Part shown: in pieces, positions 8,019 to 16,290 of the stretch | How positions within the stretch are numbered: the first letter of the stretch is position 1 | Layout: every line of letters starts with the position of its first letter | From: Stenotrophomonas nitritireducens | GTDB taxonomy: Bacteria; Pseudomonadota; Gammaproteobacteria; Xanthomonadales; Xanthomonadaceae | Length of the DNA stretch: 64,000 bases | Assembly: GCF_001700965.1 (NCBI RefSeq) | Contig: NZ_CP016756.1 | Span: forward strand, 868,001-932,000 | Direction: 5' to 3' | Position numbers and translations under genes: made by a program | The notes under the pieces: generated by a model | Seen by the model: the letters and a program-made list of their open reading frames with translations, nothing else | What the model was told of the DNA's origin: nothing | The model's database searches: none

Positions 8019-8381
8019 GTGAAGACCCAACTACTGATTCTGGCTGCAATTGGCACCCTCGCCCTGGCCGGCTGCAAGAAGGCCGAGACCCCGGCTGCCG
8101 ATGCACCGGCAACCGCCGCCGCCGAGGTTACCCCGGCGCCGTCCACCGACACCGTCAAGGCCGGCACCGGCGTCCCCGAATGCGACCAGTACCTGGAAAA
8201 GGTCTACGCCTGCATCAGCGACAAGGTCCCCGAGGCCCAGCGCGACATGATGAAGCAGGGCATCGAGCAGTCGCGCAGCGCCTGGGCGGGCGTGACCGAC
8301 AAGACCGAACTGGCCAACCAGTGCAAGACCGCGCTGGAGCAGGCCAAGACCACCTTCGGCGCGATGGGCTGCAAGTTCTAA
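8019..8381 (+). CDS. small cysteine-containing lipoprotein, DUF5339-like (tentative)
   Basis: A 120-residue lipoprotein: signal VKTQLLILAAIGTLALAGC with lipobox LALAGC, then an Ala/Pro/Thr linker, then a helical domain with four cysteines (CDQYLEKVYACIS, NQCKTALEQ, GMGCKF-like end) that could form two disulfides. The start is GTG at 8019, preceded by AACAGGAGCAATGC; upstream codons are polar and do not look like protein. It resembles DUF5339 exported proteins, but this is from memory of the pattern. Function unknown. A hairpin terminator follows. Confidence 0.75.
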   Translation: MKTQLLILAAIGTLALAGCKKAETPAADAPATAAAEVTPAPSTDTVKAGTGVPECDQYLEKVYACISDKVPEAQRDMMKQGIEQSRSAWAGVTDKTELANQCKTALEQAKTTFGAMGCKF

Positions 8382-8406
8382 GCAACCGCATCGCGTTGTG
8401 CATGGG

Positions 8407-8434
8407 CGCCCCGCTTGCGGGGCGTCCGTGTTTT
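8407..8434 (+). terminator. probable rho-independent terminator after the small lipoprotein
   Basis: A GC-rich stem (CGCCCCGC / GCGGGGCG) followed a few bases later by TTTT. The loop is tight, so the real stem may be shorter. Confidence 0.6.
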
Positions 8435-8470
8435 CGCCTCTCCGTCATGGGGACGTGAGAAAATGGTCGC

Positions 8471-9664
8471 ATGCGCATATCAACCCTACTCGCCCCGATG
8501 ACCCTGCTGCTGGCAGCCTGTTCCACTTCCCCCAGCGGCAGCGCCGCCGCCCCGGAGCAACTCCGGCTGGCCACCTACAACACCTCGCTGTACTCCGATG
8601 AGGAAGGCGGCCTGATCCGCGAACTGCAAGGCGACAGCGCGCATGCGCGCAAGATCGCCGCAGTGCTGCAGCAGACACGCCCGGACCTGGTCCTGCTCAA
8701 CGAATTCGATTTCGACGACGCCCACAGCGCCGCCGACCTGTTCCAGCAACGCTATCTGGAAGTGGCCCAGCCCGGTGGCGGCGAACCCCTGAAATATCCT
8801 TACCGCTACCTGGCCCCGGTCAATACCGGCGTGCCCAGCGGCCTGGATCTGGACAACAACGGCAGCGTCGGCGGCAAGGGCCGCGAGCGCGGCAACGATG
8901 CCTGGGGCTACGGCCTGCACCCGGGCCAGTACGGCATGCTGGTGCTGTCCCGGTACCCCATCGATGAAGCCGCCGTACGCACCTTCCAGTTGTTGAAGTG
9001 GAGCAGCCTGCCCGGCGCGCTGCGCCCGGTCGACCCGACCACCGGCAAGTCGTTCTGGCCGGACGCGGTATGGTCGCAGCTGCGCTTGTCCTCCAAATCG
9101 CATTGGGACGTGCCGGTGCGCACGCCGCTGGGCACCGTGCATGTACTGGCCTCGCACCCCACCCCGCCCGTGTTCGATGGCAAGGAAAAGCGCAACGTCG
9201 CGCGCAACCACGACGAACTGCGGCTGTGGAAGGAATACCTGGACGGCGGCGACAAGCCATGGCTGTGCGACGACAAGGGTACCTGCGGCGGCCTGGCTGA
9301 CGACGCGCGCTTCGTCATCGTCGGCGATCTGAACAATGACCCCGCCGATGGCGACGGCCGCCACGACGCCATCCTCGAACTGCTGGAGCACCCGCGTGTG
9401 CTGCGCTACCCAACCCCGACCAGCATTGGCGCCGAGCAGACCAGCCTGGCCTATGCCGAAAAGGGCATCGTTCGCCGCGGCGCTCCGCAGCACGCCACCG
9501 GCGACTTCGGCCCGCGCTCGGGCACGATGCGGTTGGACTATGTGCTGCCCTCCAGCGGCCTGGGCTACATCGGCAGTGGCGTGTTCTGGCCTGCCAATGA
9601 AAGCCCGGAGGCGAAGATCGCCGATGGCAGCGACCACCATCTTGTCTGGGTGGATGTGCGCTGA
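8471..9664 (+). CDS. endonuclease/exonuclease/phosphatase family lipoprotein
   Basis: A 397-residue protein beginning with a lipoprotein signal (MRISTLLAPMTLLLAAC). EEP-fold motifs are present in order: LATYNTSL, LLNEFDFDD (metal-binding Glu), YGMLVLSRYPI, SHPTPPVF, VGDLNNDPADGD (GDxN) and SDHHLVWVD at the end. It is likely an outer-membrane or periplasmic phosphodiesterase/phosphatase; substrate cannot be told. It is monocistronic, between two terminators. Confidence 0.88.
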   Translation: MRISTLLAPMTLLLAACSTSPSGSAAAPEQLRLATYNTSLYSDEEGGLIRELQGDSAHARKIAAVLQQTRPDLVLLNEFDFDDAHSAADLFQQRYLEVAQPGGGEPLKYPYRYLAPVNTGVPSGLDLDNNGSVGGKGRERGNDAWGYGLHPGQYGMLVLSRYPIDEAAVRTFQLLKWSSLPGALRPVDPTTGKSFWPDAVWSQLRLSSKSHWDVPVRTPLGTVHVLASHPTPPVFDGKEKRNVARNHDELRLWKEYLDGGDKPWLCDDKGTCGGLADDARFVIVGDLNNDPADGDGRHDAILELLEHPRVLRYPTPTSIGAEQTSLAYAEKGIVRRGAPQHATGDFGPRSGTMRLDYVLPSSGLGYIGSGVFWPANESPEAKIADGSDHHLVWVDVR

Positions 9665-9669
9665 AAAAA

Positions 9670-9697
9670 ACGCCGGCTAAGCCGGCGTTTTTTTTTG
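9670..9697 (+). terminator. strong rho-independent terminator
   Basis: Stem ACGCCGGC/GCCGGCGT with a TTAA-like loop followed by nine T's, six bases after the stop codon of the EEP-family gene. Confidence 0.92.
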
Positions 9698-9707
9698 CTT
9701 CTGGATT

Positions 9708-9975
9708 TTGTGGGAGCGGTGTAAACCGCGAAGCTGATGGATCATCAGATCACAGAAACCACTGCACTCCAGCGATGCGAGCTTCGCGACCAACTTTGCT
9801 ACCACAAAGCAATGGCGACCCGCGCATGTAGGGGCGGCGTCAGTCGCGAAGCAGAAGCATCATCAGATGGCGATGCGCCTGTCTGCGCCAGCAATGCCAG
9901 CTTCGCGGCTCACGCCGCTCCTACAAGCTGACAACGCGCTCACGTGTAGGAGCGGCGTCAGCCATGAAGCTGCAC
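9708..9975. repeat. cluster of REP hairpins (GGAGCGGCGTNAGCCGCGAAGC family)
   Basis: At least five degenerate copies in alternating orientation: near 9708-9735, 9778-9810, 9828-9856, 9899-9930 and 9944-9972. The unit pairs GCGGCG..CGCCGC or its variants. No open reading frame with coding character is seen between the terminator at 9697 and purT; this cluster is all that the gap holds. Confidence 0.8.
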
Positions 9976-10045
9976 CAGCAAGAGCGGTGAAGCTCCCCCT
10001 CCCCAACCCTCCCCTGGCCTTCGGCAAAGCGAGGGAGCAGAGCGC

Positions 10046-11230
10046 TCAGCGCAGTTCAATTCCAATGGCCGCTGCGGCATCACGCGCAATCGCACGCGCC
10101 TGATCCACATCAGCTGCGCGGGCCAGGGTTACGCCGACGCGGCGCTGGCCCTGCACCATCGGCTTGCCGAACAGGCGCAGTGCCGAATCCGGATGGATCA
10201 GTGCCTCAGCCACATTGCTGAAGAACGGCACGCCATTGCCCTGTGCCAGCATCGCGCACGACGCCGACGCACCGTTGTGGCGGATGGTCGGGATCGGCAG
10301 CCCGAGGATGGCGCGCGCATGCAATGCGAACTCGCTCAGTTCCTGCGACACCAGCGTGACCAGCCCGGTATCGTGCGGGCGCGGTGAGACTTCACTGAAC
10401 CACACCGCATCGCCCTTCACGAACAGCTCCACGCCGAACAGGCCCCAACCGCCGAGGTCATCGGTGATGGCGCGGGCAATCTGCTGCGCGCCTTCCAGTG
10501 CCTTGGCCGACATCGCCTGCGGCTGCCAGCTTTCACGGTAATCGCCGTCCTTCTGCAGATGGCCGACCGGATCGCAGAACGCGGTGCCGCCGGCATGGCG
10601 CACGGTCAGCAGGGTGATCTCGTAATCGAAATCGATGAAGCCCTCGACGATGCAGCGACCGGCACCGGCACGGCCGCCGGTCTGCGCGTATTCCCAGGCC
10701 GGACCGATGTCGGCCTCATTGCGCAGCGTGCTCTGGCCTTTGCCCGAAGACGACATTACCGGCTTGACCACGCACGGCAGGCCGATCGCGGCAACAGCGT
10801 CTCGGTACTCGGCTTCGGTATCGACGAAGCGATACGGCGAGGTCGGCAGGCCCAGGGTTTCCGCTGCGAGACGGCGGATGCCTTCTCGGTCCATGGTCAG
10901 GCGCGCAGCGCGCGCGGTCGGGATGACCCGCAGGCCCTGCTCGGCCTCCAGCTGCACCAGGGTTTCGGTGTGGATGGCCTCGATCTCGGGCACCACCAGA
11001 TGCGGCTGCTCCTGCGCGATCAACGCCTTCAGCGCGGCCGGGTCCAGCATGTCCAGCACATGGCTGCGATGGGCGACCTGCATGGCCGGGGCATTGGCAT
11101 AGCGGTCGGCGGCAATCACCTCCACCCCGAAACGCTGCAGCTCGATGGCCACCTCCTTGCCCAGTTCGCCCGAACCAAGCAGCAGCACACGGGTAGCGGA
11201 CGGGGACAACGGGGTACCGAGGGTGATCAT
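10046..11230 (-). CDS. purT: formate-dependent phosphoribosylglycinamide formyltransferase 2
   Basis: A 394-residue ATP-grasp enzyme of the usual PurT length. Visible motifs: [29 protein letters not shown] at the N-terminus, [14 protein letters not shown] (nucleotide loop), [42 protein letters not shown]. It makes formyl-GAR from GAR, formate and ATP in purine synthesis. It is not next to other purine genes here; purA is 43 kb away. Confidence 0.95.
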   Translation of the reverse strand: MITLGTPLSPSATRVLLLGSGELGKEVAIELQRFGVEVIAADRYANAPAMQVAHRSHVLDMLDPAALKALIAQEQPHLVVPEIEAIHTETLVQLEAEQGLRVIPTARAARLTMDREGIRRLAAETLGLPTSPYRFVDTEAEYRDAVAAIGLPCVVKPVMSSSGKGQSTLRNEADIGPAWEYAQTGGRAGAGRCIVEGFIDFDYEITLLTVRHAGGTAFCDPVGHLQKDGDYRESWQPQAMSAKALEGAQQIARAITDDLGGWGLFGVELFVKGDAVWFSEVSPRPHDTGLVTLVSQELSEFALHARAILGLPIPTIRHNGASASCAMLAQGNGVPFFSNVAEALIHPDSALRLFGKPMVQGQRRVGVTLARAADVDQARAIARDAAAAIGIELR

Positions 11231-11323
11231 CAGGCGGGTCCGGAAGGGCGATGAAGAGGGTGCCTATTCTAGGCAAGCCGGCCCGGCAAGGGGTGGCCGA
11301 CGGCCCCGTCACCACGTGGGGTC

Positions 11324-11422
11324 GTAGCCCGGGTAAGCAAAGCGCACCCGCGGATTCACCGCGATGACATCTGGCGCTGACGCCGGGGGATGCCCCGTGT
11401 GCGCTGCGCTTACCCGGGCTAC
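11324..11422. repeat. inverted repeat pair (GTAGCCCGGGTAAGC family)
   Basis: GTAGCCCGGGTAAGCAAAGCGCACCC on the left and GTGCGCTGCGCTTACCCGGGCTAC on the right form a long hairpin around ~50 bp of unrelated sequence. The same unit is at 62,488-62,562 and, as single arms, near 40,190 and 40,440. It fills most of the gap between purT and the SPFH operon. Confidence 0.8.
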
Positions 11423-11455
11423 TGGGCCTGGCCGGAAGCCGATTGTCAGAACCGC

Positions 11456-11483
11456 TTGCATGTTGATATCAATTTGATATCTT
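11456..11483 (+). promoter_or_regulatory. promoter with overlapping TTGATATC operators for the SPFH operon
   Basis: TTGCAT (11456-11461) and TATCTT (11478-11483) are spaced 16 bp and could be the -35 and -10. In and over the spacer is the perfect palindrome TTGATATCAA (11463-11472) and a second TTGATATC (11474-11481); their centres are 11 bp apart, one helical turn. The third gene of the operon encodes an Arc/MetJ-type DNA-binding protein, and that family binds tandem half-sites with this kind of spacing, so autorepression is likely. Inference, not shown. Confidence 0.55.
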
Positions 11484-11511
11484 CCATCTCAACCACCACG
11501 GAAGATGTGCC

Positions 11512-12393
11512 ATGAAAGAGAAGTCCATCGGTTCCATGTCCGGCATCCCCACCCTGCTCGGTACGCTCGTGATGATGCTGGTCGGTGCGGTCGCCATCGT
11601 CGCGGCAATCGTCGTCACCAAGAACGGCACTGGCGGCGGCGGGCTGCTGGTCCTGGCCGGCATCGTGCTGGTCACCGTGGGCATCTTCCTCAGCGCCGGC
11701 CTGTACATGGTGCAGCCCAACCAGGCGGCGGTAATCAGCCTGTTCGGCAAGTATGTGGGTACGGTCAAGGACAACGGCCTGCGCTGGAACAACCCCTTCT
11801 ACAGCAAGCGCACCGTCAGCCAGCGCGTACGCAACTTCGAAAGCGGCAAGCTCAAGGTCAATGAACTGGATGGTTCGCCCATCGAAATTGCCGCGGTCAT
11901 CGTCTGGCAGGTGGTTGATGCTTCTGAAGCCGTCTACAACGTCGACGACTACGAAAGCTTCGTGCACATCCAGTCCGAATCGGCGCTGCGTGCGATGGCC
12001 ACCAGCTATCCCTACGACCAGCACACCGAAGGCCAGCTTGCCCTGCGCAGCCATGCCGCCGAGATCTCCCAGCACCTGAAGGACGAACTGGCCGAGCGCC
12101 TGGCCGATGCCGGTGTGCAGGTGCTCGACGCACGCATCAGCCACCTCGCCTATGCGCCGGAAATCGCCCAGGCCATGCTGCAGCGCCAGCAGGCCAGCGC
12201 GGTGATCGCCGCACGTACGCAGATCGTCGCCGGCGCTGTCGGCATGGTCGAAATGGCGCTGCTGGAACTGCAGAAGAACGCCGTCGTCACCCTGGACGAG
12301 GAGCGCAAGGCGCACATGGTCAGCAACCTGTTGACCGTCCTGTGCTCGGACCGTGGCACCCAGCCGATCGTCAATGCCGGTTCGCTGTACTGA
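11512..12393 (+). CDS. SPFH/band 7 domain membrane protein
   Basis: A 293-residue protein. Two membrane helices occupy about residues 14-36 and 44-65, followed by the band 7 domain ([46 protein letters not shown]) and a coiled, Gln/Ala-rich helix ([22 protein letters not shown]). SPFH proteins form large ring or cage oligomers that organise the inner membrane. This one is the first gene of a tight operon with an Arc-like protein, a DUF4177-like protein, a hydrolase and a D,D-carboxypeptidase. It is separate from HflK/HflC at 55.7-57.7 kb. Role unknown. Confidence 0.88.
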   Translation: MKEKSIGSMSGIPTLLGTLVMMLVGAVAIVAAIVVTKNGTGGGGLLVLAGIVLVTVGIFLSAGLYMVQPNQAAVISLFGKYVGTVKDNGLRWNNPFYSKRTVSQRVRNFESGKLKVNELDGSPIEIAAVIVWQVVDASEAVYNVDDYESFVHIQSESALRAMATSYPYDQHTEGQLALRSHAAEISQHLKDELAERLADAGVQVLDARISHLAYAPEIAQAMLQRQQASAVIAARTQIVAGAVGMVEMALLELQKNAVVTLDEERKAHMVSNLLTVLCSDRGTQPIVNAGSLY

Positions 12394-12415
12394 ACAACGT
12401 AGTGAGGTAATCGTA

Positions 12416-12700
12416 GTGAATGTCTTCGCCCCCCTGATCATTGCCGCCACCGGCATCCCCGCACTGTGTTTCGCCGTATGGAGCGGACGCCCCGGCACCG
12501 CGCACGCGCGCGGCATGGGACTGCGCTGGGCCTTGATCGCGCTGTGCATGTTCGTGGCGGCCACCGGCGTCTACCTGGCCGGTGACAACCGCAACGTCGC
12601 CTACGGCGTTGTCATCGCGCTGGTGGTCGCGGTCAATGCGCTGGGCATCTCGCTGCTGCTGCATCTGCGTCGCGGCAACAACGGAGCACCCCGCCGGTGA
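12416..12700 (+). CDS. small three-helix membrane protein
   Basis: A 94-residue, almost wholly hydrophobic protein with about three membrane helices ([60 protein letters not shown]) and a basic C-terminus. The start is taken as GTG at 12416, after AGTGAGGTAATCGTA; there is no ATG near. It follows the SPFH gene by 22 bases and its stop overlaps the next start (GTGA). I do not recognise a family; it may partner the SPFH protein in the membrane. Confidence 0.7.
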   Translation: MNVFAPLIIAATGIPALCFAVWSGRPGTAHARGMGLRWALIALCMFVAATGVYLAGDNRNVAYGVVIALVVAVNALGISLLLHLRRGNNGAPRR

Positions 12701-12876
12701 GCGAGAAGAAGGCCTATCCGCTGCGCATCAACGCTGATGTTCTGGCCGCGACCCAGCGCTGGGCCGATGACGAACTGCGCAGCCTCAACGCGCAGATCGA
12801 GTATGTGATCCGCGACGCCCTGCGCAAGGCCGGGCGCCTGCCCACCCCCAAAGCTGATGACAAGGAAGAACAATGA
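12697..12876 (+). CDS. Arc-like ribbon-helix-helix DNA-binding protein
   Basis: A 59-residue protein starting at GTG 12697, overlapping the previous stop by four bases. The sequence KAYPLRINADVLAATQRWADDELRSLNAQIEYVIRDALRKAG fits the Arc fold: a short beta strand (YPLRIN) that would sit in the DNA major groove, then two helices with the typical RSLNAQIEYVIRDAL second helix. It most likely represses its own operon through the TTGATATC palindromes upstream. It is too short for many gene callers. Its stop overlaps the next ATG (ATGA). Confidence 0.8.
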   Translation: MSEKKAYPLRINADVLAATQRWADDELRSLNAQIEYVIRDALRKAGRLPTPKADDKEEQ

Positions 12877-13055
12877 GCAAGCGCTGGCAGTACCTCACCG
12901 TCGAACTTTCTCCGTCCATGCTCAAGGGCGGCCCGGCCAGCGACAAGCTGCAGGCCGAGCTGACCAAGCAGGGCAACCTTGGCTGGGAACTGGTCAACAT
13001 GGTGCACTACGGGCAATTCGCACCGGCAATGCTGATCTTCAAGAAGGAGCAGTGA
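12873..13055 (+). CDS. DUF4177-like small protein
   Basis: A 60-residue protein (KRWQYLTVELSPSMLKG..LTKQGNLGWELVNMV..MLIFKKEQ). The 'W-x-Y...LN..G..GWELV' layout is that of DUF4177, a small alpha/beta unit without known activity. Translationally coupled on both sides: ATGA with the Arc-like gene and a one-base overlap with the hydrolase gene. DUF4177 proteins are found near SPFH and toxin-antitoxin-like genes in other bacteria, but no mechanism is known to me. Confidence 0.75.
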   Translation: MSKRWQYLTVELSPSMLKGGPASDKLQAELTKQGNLGWELVNMVHYGQFAPAMLIFKKEQ

Positions 13056-14353
13056 TGAAAGCGCCGCGTGCATGGATCACAGCACTTGCACTGCTGGCGG
13101 CGGCAACCGCCAACGCCGCCGAGGCACCGGCCACACTGGCAGGCCGCCTGCTTGATCAACTCGATGCCGGGCAATACGCGGCCGCCGAAGCCAGCTTCTC
13201 GCCACAGATGAAAGCTGCAGTGCCGGCCGACAAACTCAAGGCGGTGTGGCAGTCATTGCCCGCACAGATGGGCGCGGCAGGCCCGCGCGGCACCGCGGTA
13301 ACCAGCGAAGCGGACGGCTTCCGCATCGTCGTCATTCCGCTGCAGTACGCCAATGGCAGCCTGCAGGCCCGCATCGCACTGGACAAGGATGACAAGGTTG
13401 CCGGCTTCCTGGTACAGCCTGCCGCCGCGCCGCCGGCACCCGTACCGGCCGCCGATGCCCGCTATATCGAGAAGGATTTCAGCGTACCTGCCAGCGGCAG
13501 CGCGAGCGCCGCCCTGCCCGGCACGCTGACCTTGCCCAAGGGCAAGGGCCCCTTCCCCGCCATCGTGCTGGTACACGGCTCCGGGCCGCAGGACCGCGAT
13601 GAAAGCATCGGCCCGAATCGTCCCTTCCTCGACATCGCGCGCGGCCTGGCCGCGCAGGGCATCGCCGTGCTGCGTTACGAAAAACGCAGCCATGCGCGCC
13701 CGCAGGATTTCAAGACGACTTTCAGCATCGATGATGAAACAACGGACGATGCCGTGGCCGCAGTGCGTGCGCTGGCCGCTACAGCGGATATCGATCCCAA
13801 GCATCTCTACCTGCTCGGCCATAGCCAGGGCGGACTGCTGGCCGGCCGCATTGCCAAGGCCGCCAACGGCACGCTGGCGGGGTTGGTGCTGCTTGCTGCA
13901 CCGGCACGCCCCATCCTCGATCTGCTGGCCGAACAGAACCGCTACATGGCCAATCTCGATGGCAGCGTCAGCACCGACGAACAGGCGCAGCTGGCAGCGC
14001 TGGATGCCGCCATTGCTGCCGTGCGTGCCGATCCAGACGCACGGCTGATGGAGGTCCCCGGCCGCTTCTGGCAGCAGTTGGAACAGGTCGACCCGATTGC
14101 CGATGCGCGCGACAGCCAACTGCCCATCTTGCTGCTGCAGGGCGGCCGTGACTTCCAGGTGGTTGACACCGATTGGCAGCGATGGAACCAGGGCCTGAAA
14201 GGCAAGCATTACCGCTTCCGGCACTACCCCGCACTCAATCACCTCGGAATCGCCGGTGAAGGCAAGGGTTCGCTGCAGGAATATGCACGCCCCGGCCATG
14301 TCGATGCCGCGCTGATCAACGACATCGCTCAGTGGATCAAGGCACAGCCGTGA
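13055..14353 (+). CDS. exported alpha/beta hydrolase with N-terminal DUF3887-like domain
   Basis: A 432-residue protein with signal peptide (ALALLAAATANAAEA). Residues ~28-115 (AGRLLDQLDAGQYAAAEASFSPQMKAAVPADKLKAVWQSL) look like the DUF3887 domain often fused to esterases. The hydrolase part has the oxyanion region LVHGSGPQDRDE, the nucleophile elbow LLGHSQGGLLAG, an acid in LLQGGRDFQV and the histidine in PALNHLGI. It is probably a periplasmic esterase or peptidase-like hydrolase of unknown substrate. It starts one base before the end of the DUF4177-like gene, so it belongs to the same operon. Confidence 0.88.
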   Translation: MKAPRAWITALALLAAATANAAEAPATLAGRLLDQLDAGQYAAAEASFSPQMKAAVPADKLKAVWQSLPAQMGAAGPRGTAVTSEADGFRIVVIPLQYANGSLQARIALDKDDKVAGFLVQPAAAPPAPVPAADARYIEKDFSVPASGSASAALPGTLTLPKGKGPFPAIVLVHGSGPQDRDESIGPNRPFLDIARGLAAQGIAVLRYEKRSHARPQDFKTTFSIDDETTDDAVAAVRALAATADIDPKHLYLLGHSQGGLLAGRIAKAANGTLAGLVLLAAPARPILDLLAEQNRYMANLDGSVSTDEQAQLAALDAAIAAVRADPDARLMEVPGRFWQQLEQVDPIADARDSQLPILLLQGGRDFQVVDTDWQRWNQGLKGKHYRFRHYPALNHLGIAGEGKGSLQEYARPGHVDAALINDIAQWIKAQP

Positions 14354-14925
14354 GCAGCCGCAGCAACGCCAGCGCATCCTCATCGGCAGCGTTCAAGGTC
14401 GCTGCGCCAACCAGCTCGCTGCTGTTCTGGCTATGGGCGCCGATGCTGCTGGTACTCAGCATCGACCCCTTGATCAGGCTGTTCGCAGGCAAGCTGCCGT
14501 TCGAGGCGGCATTCAATTCCTGGGGTGGCTGGCTGGTGCTGCCGCTGGTCGGCATCGCCTTGACCCTGGCGTATCGCCGCCGCGAACTACGCGTGGAACC
14601 GCAGCAACTGACCATCGCCGCCACCTTGTACACGCGGCGCGTGCCGCTGAGTTCGATGTGGCTGGATCGTGCGCGCATCGTCAACTTCGCCGAGAACCCC
14701 GACTTCAAGCCCGGCATGAAATCCAACGGCCTCCAGTTCCCGGGGTTTCGCGCCGGCCACTTCCATATGAAGGGTGGCGGCAAGTGTTTCTGCCTGATCA
14801 CCGATGACAGCCGCGTGCTGGTCATTCCGCTGCGCGACGGCAACAGCGTGCTGGTCAGCCCCGAGCAGCCGCGCGCACTGCTGGATGAACTCAGGCGACT
14901 GGCCGGCAACGGCGCGCGGGCCTAA
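14350..14925 (+). CDS. PH-like membrane protein
   Basis: A 191-residue protein starting at GTG 14350, overlapping the hydrolase stop (GTGA). Two membrane helices (about residues 17-37 and 55-73) are followed by a soluble ~110-residue part beginning ELRVEPQQLTIAATLYTRRVPLSSMWLDRARIV and ending with RALLDELRRL. This layout is that of bacterial PH/YdbT-like domain proteins (bPH), which are often membrane-linked. No function is assigned. It is part of the SPFH operon; the VanY-type gene follows after nine bases. Confidence 0.7.
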   Translation: MSSRSNASASSSAAFKVAAPTSSLLFWLWAPMLLVLSIDPLIRLFAGKLPFEAAFNSWGGWLVLPLVGIALTLAYRRRELRVEPQQLTIAATLYTRRVPLSSMWLDRARIVNFAENPDFKPGMKSNGLQFPGFRAGHFHMKGGGKCFCLITDDSRVLVIPLRDGNSVLVSPEQPRALLDELRRLAGNGARA

Positions 14926-14934
14926 GCTGCGCCT

Positions 14935-15750
14935 ATGCGCAACGCCCCCCATATCCTGCTCAACACCCCCGACATCGAAATCTGGCCGGGCGGCCTGCTG
15001 CGTGCACGCAGCAGCGACGATGCCCGCATTCTCGCTCGCGCAAGCCATGTGCTGCGACGCAAGCGCGACGGCCGCTATCTGGCCGCGCAGCTGCGCGGCG
15101 GGCTGATGCCGCTGGTGAACCGGTTGGCAGACGAACCCGGCATCGACTTCGCATTGACCGCACTCGACACCCTGCGTACCCAACCCGCACGCATTCCGCC
15201 GCCAGCGGGTACGCTGCCGCTGCTGCAATTGCACCTGCATCTGCAGCAGCTGGACCTGGATGCCGATGCCTATGCCGAACAGACCGGCCTGCCGCTGGTC
15301 GCCGAACCTGCGCATCTGCACCTCGCCGGCTTTGATCGCTACCGCCGTCCACTCTGGCTGACGGCCGCTGCAGCGCGCGGCTGGCAGCGCATACAGCAGG
15401 CCGCTGCCATCGACGGCGTGGCACTGGATGCGATCTCCGGCTACCGCAGCCACGCCTATCAACTCGGCATTTTTGAACGCAAGCTGGCACGTGGCCTGCG
15501 CGTGGACGAGATCCTCACCGTCAACGCCGCCCCCGGCTACAGCGAGCACCACGGCGGCGATGCGCTGGACATCAGCACGCCCGGCGAACCGCCGGCCGAA
15601 GAATCCTTCGAGCACACCGCCGGGTTTGCCTGGCTACAGCAGCATGCAGCGCGGTTCGGTTTCCACATGAGCTACCCGCGCGACAACCCGCACGGCATCG
15701 TCTACGAGCCCTGGCATTGGTGTTACCGCCGCGCGGAAGCGTTGTTGTAG
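14935..15750 (+). CDS. VanY-type D-alanyl-D-alanine carboxypeptidase family protein
   Basis: A 271-residue protein. The C-terminal ~130 residues carry the zinc-peptidase pattern of the VanY/LAS group: SGYRSHAYQLGIF, then YSEHHGGDALDI (SxHxxGxAxD variant with H and D ligands) and the final EPWHW. The N-terminal half has no known domain and no clear signal peptide, so either export is unusual or it acts on cytoplasmic or recycled muropeptides. It ends the SPFH operon. Stop is followed immediately by the tandem repeat. Confidence 0.85.
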   Translation: MRNAPHILLNTPDIEIWPGGLLRARSSDDARILARASHVLRRKRDGRYLAAQLRGGLMPLVNRLADEPGIDFALTALDTLRTQPARIPPPAGTLPLLQLHLHLQQLDLDADAYAEQTGLPLVAEPAHLHLAGFDRYRRPLWLTAAAARGWQRIQQAAAIDGVALDAISGYRSHAYQLGIFERKLARGLRVDEILTVNAAPGYSEHHGGDALDISTPGEPPAEESFEHTAGFAWLQQHAARFGFHMSYPRDNPHGIVYEPWHWCYRRAEALL

Positions 15751-16264
15751 GAGCGGCGTAAGCCGCGAAGCTGACGATAATCGAACCGCCACTTGAGTCC
15801 CGCTGATTCCGCGCCGGACAACACACAAGTGCAGGTTTGTGCGCAAAGGCATCACCTCCTGCTCTGAAACTCCATCAGCTTCGCGGCTTACGCCGCTCCT
15901 ACAAACAACAGCGCACGCCGGCGCTTGTGGGAGCGGCATAAGCCGCGAAGCTGACGATAATCGAACCACCACTTGAGCCCCGCTGATTCCGCGCCGGAAA
16001 ACACACAAGTGCAGGTTTGTGCACGCAGGCATCACCTCCTGCGCTGAAGCTCCATCAGCCTCGCGGCTTACGCCGCTCCTACAAACAACAGCGCACGCCG
16101 GCGCTTGTGGGAGCGGCGTAAGCCGTGAAGCTGACGATAATCGAACCACCACTTGAGCCCCGCTGATTCCGCGCCGGAAAACACACAAGTGCAGGTTTGT
16201 GCGCGCAGGCATCACCTCATGCGCTGGAGCTGCATCGACTTCGCGGCTTACGCCGCTCCTGCAA
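15749..16264. repeat. three tandem copies of a 180-bp unit bounded by REP hairpins
   Basis: The marker 'GAAGCTGACGATAATCGAACC' recurs with a period of exactly 180 bp (its 'GATAA' ends at 15780, 15960 and 16140). Each unit contains a forward REP (GGAGCGGCGTAAGCCGCGAAGC), ~100 bp of near-identical spacer and a reverse REP (GCTTCGCGGCTTACGCCGCTCC). The third copy ends at the reverse REP near 16264. Because 180 is divisible by three and no stop occurs on the minus strand, a false repeat-protein frame appears there. The gap holds no gene. Confidence 0.92.
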
Positions 16265-16290
16265 AACAGCGGTGCGCGGCGGTCATGGGC

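Noticed and set aside
15634..16215. Minus-strand frame encoding repeated 60-residue units
   Set aside because: It is a translation of the 180-bp DNA repeats and REPs; the period is divisible by three, so the frame stays open. No start signal or homology.
15749..16264. Possible CRISPR array
   Set aside because: Only three repeats, 180 bp long, with near-identical spacers and internal REP palindromes; no cas genes nearby.
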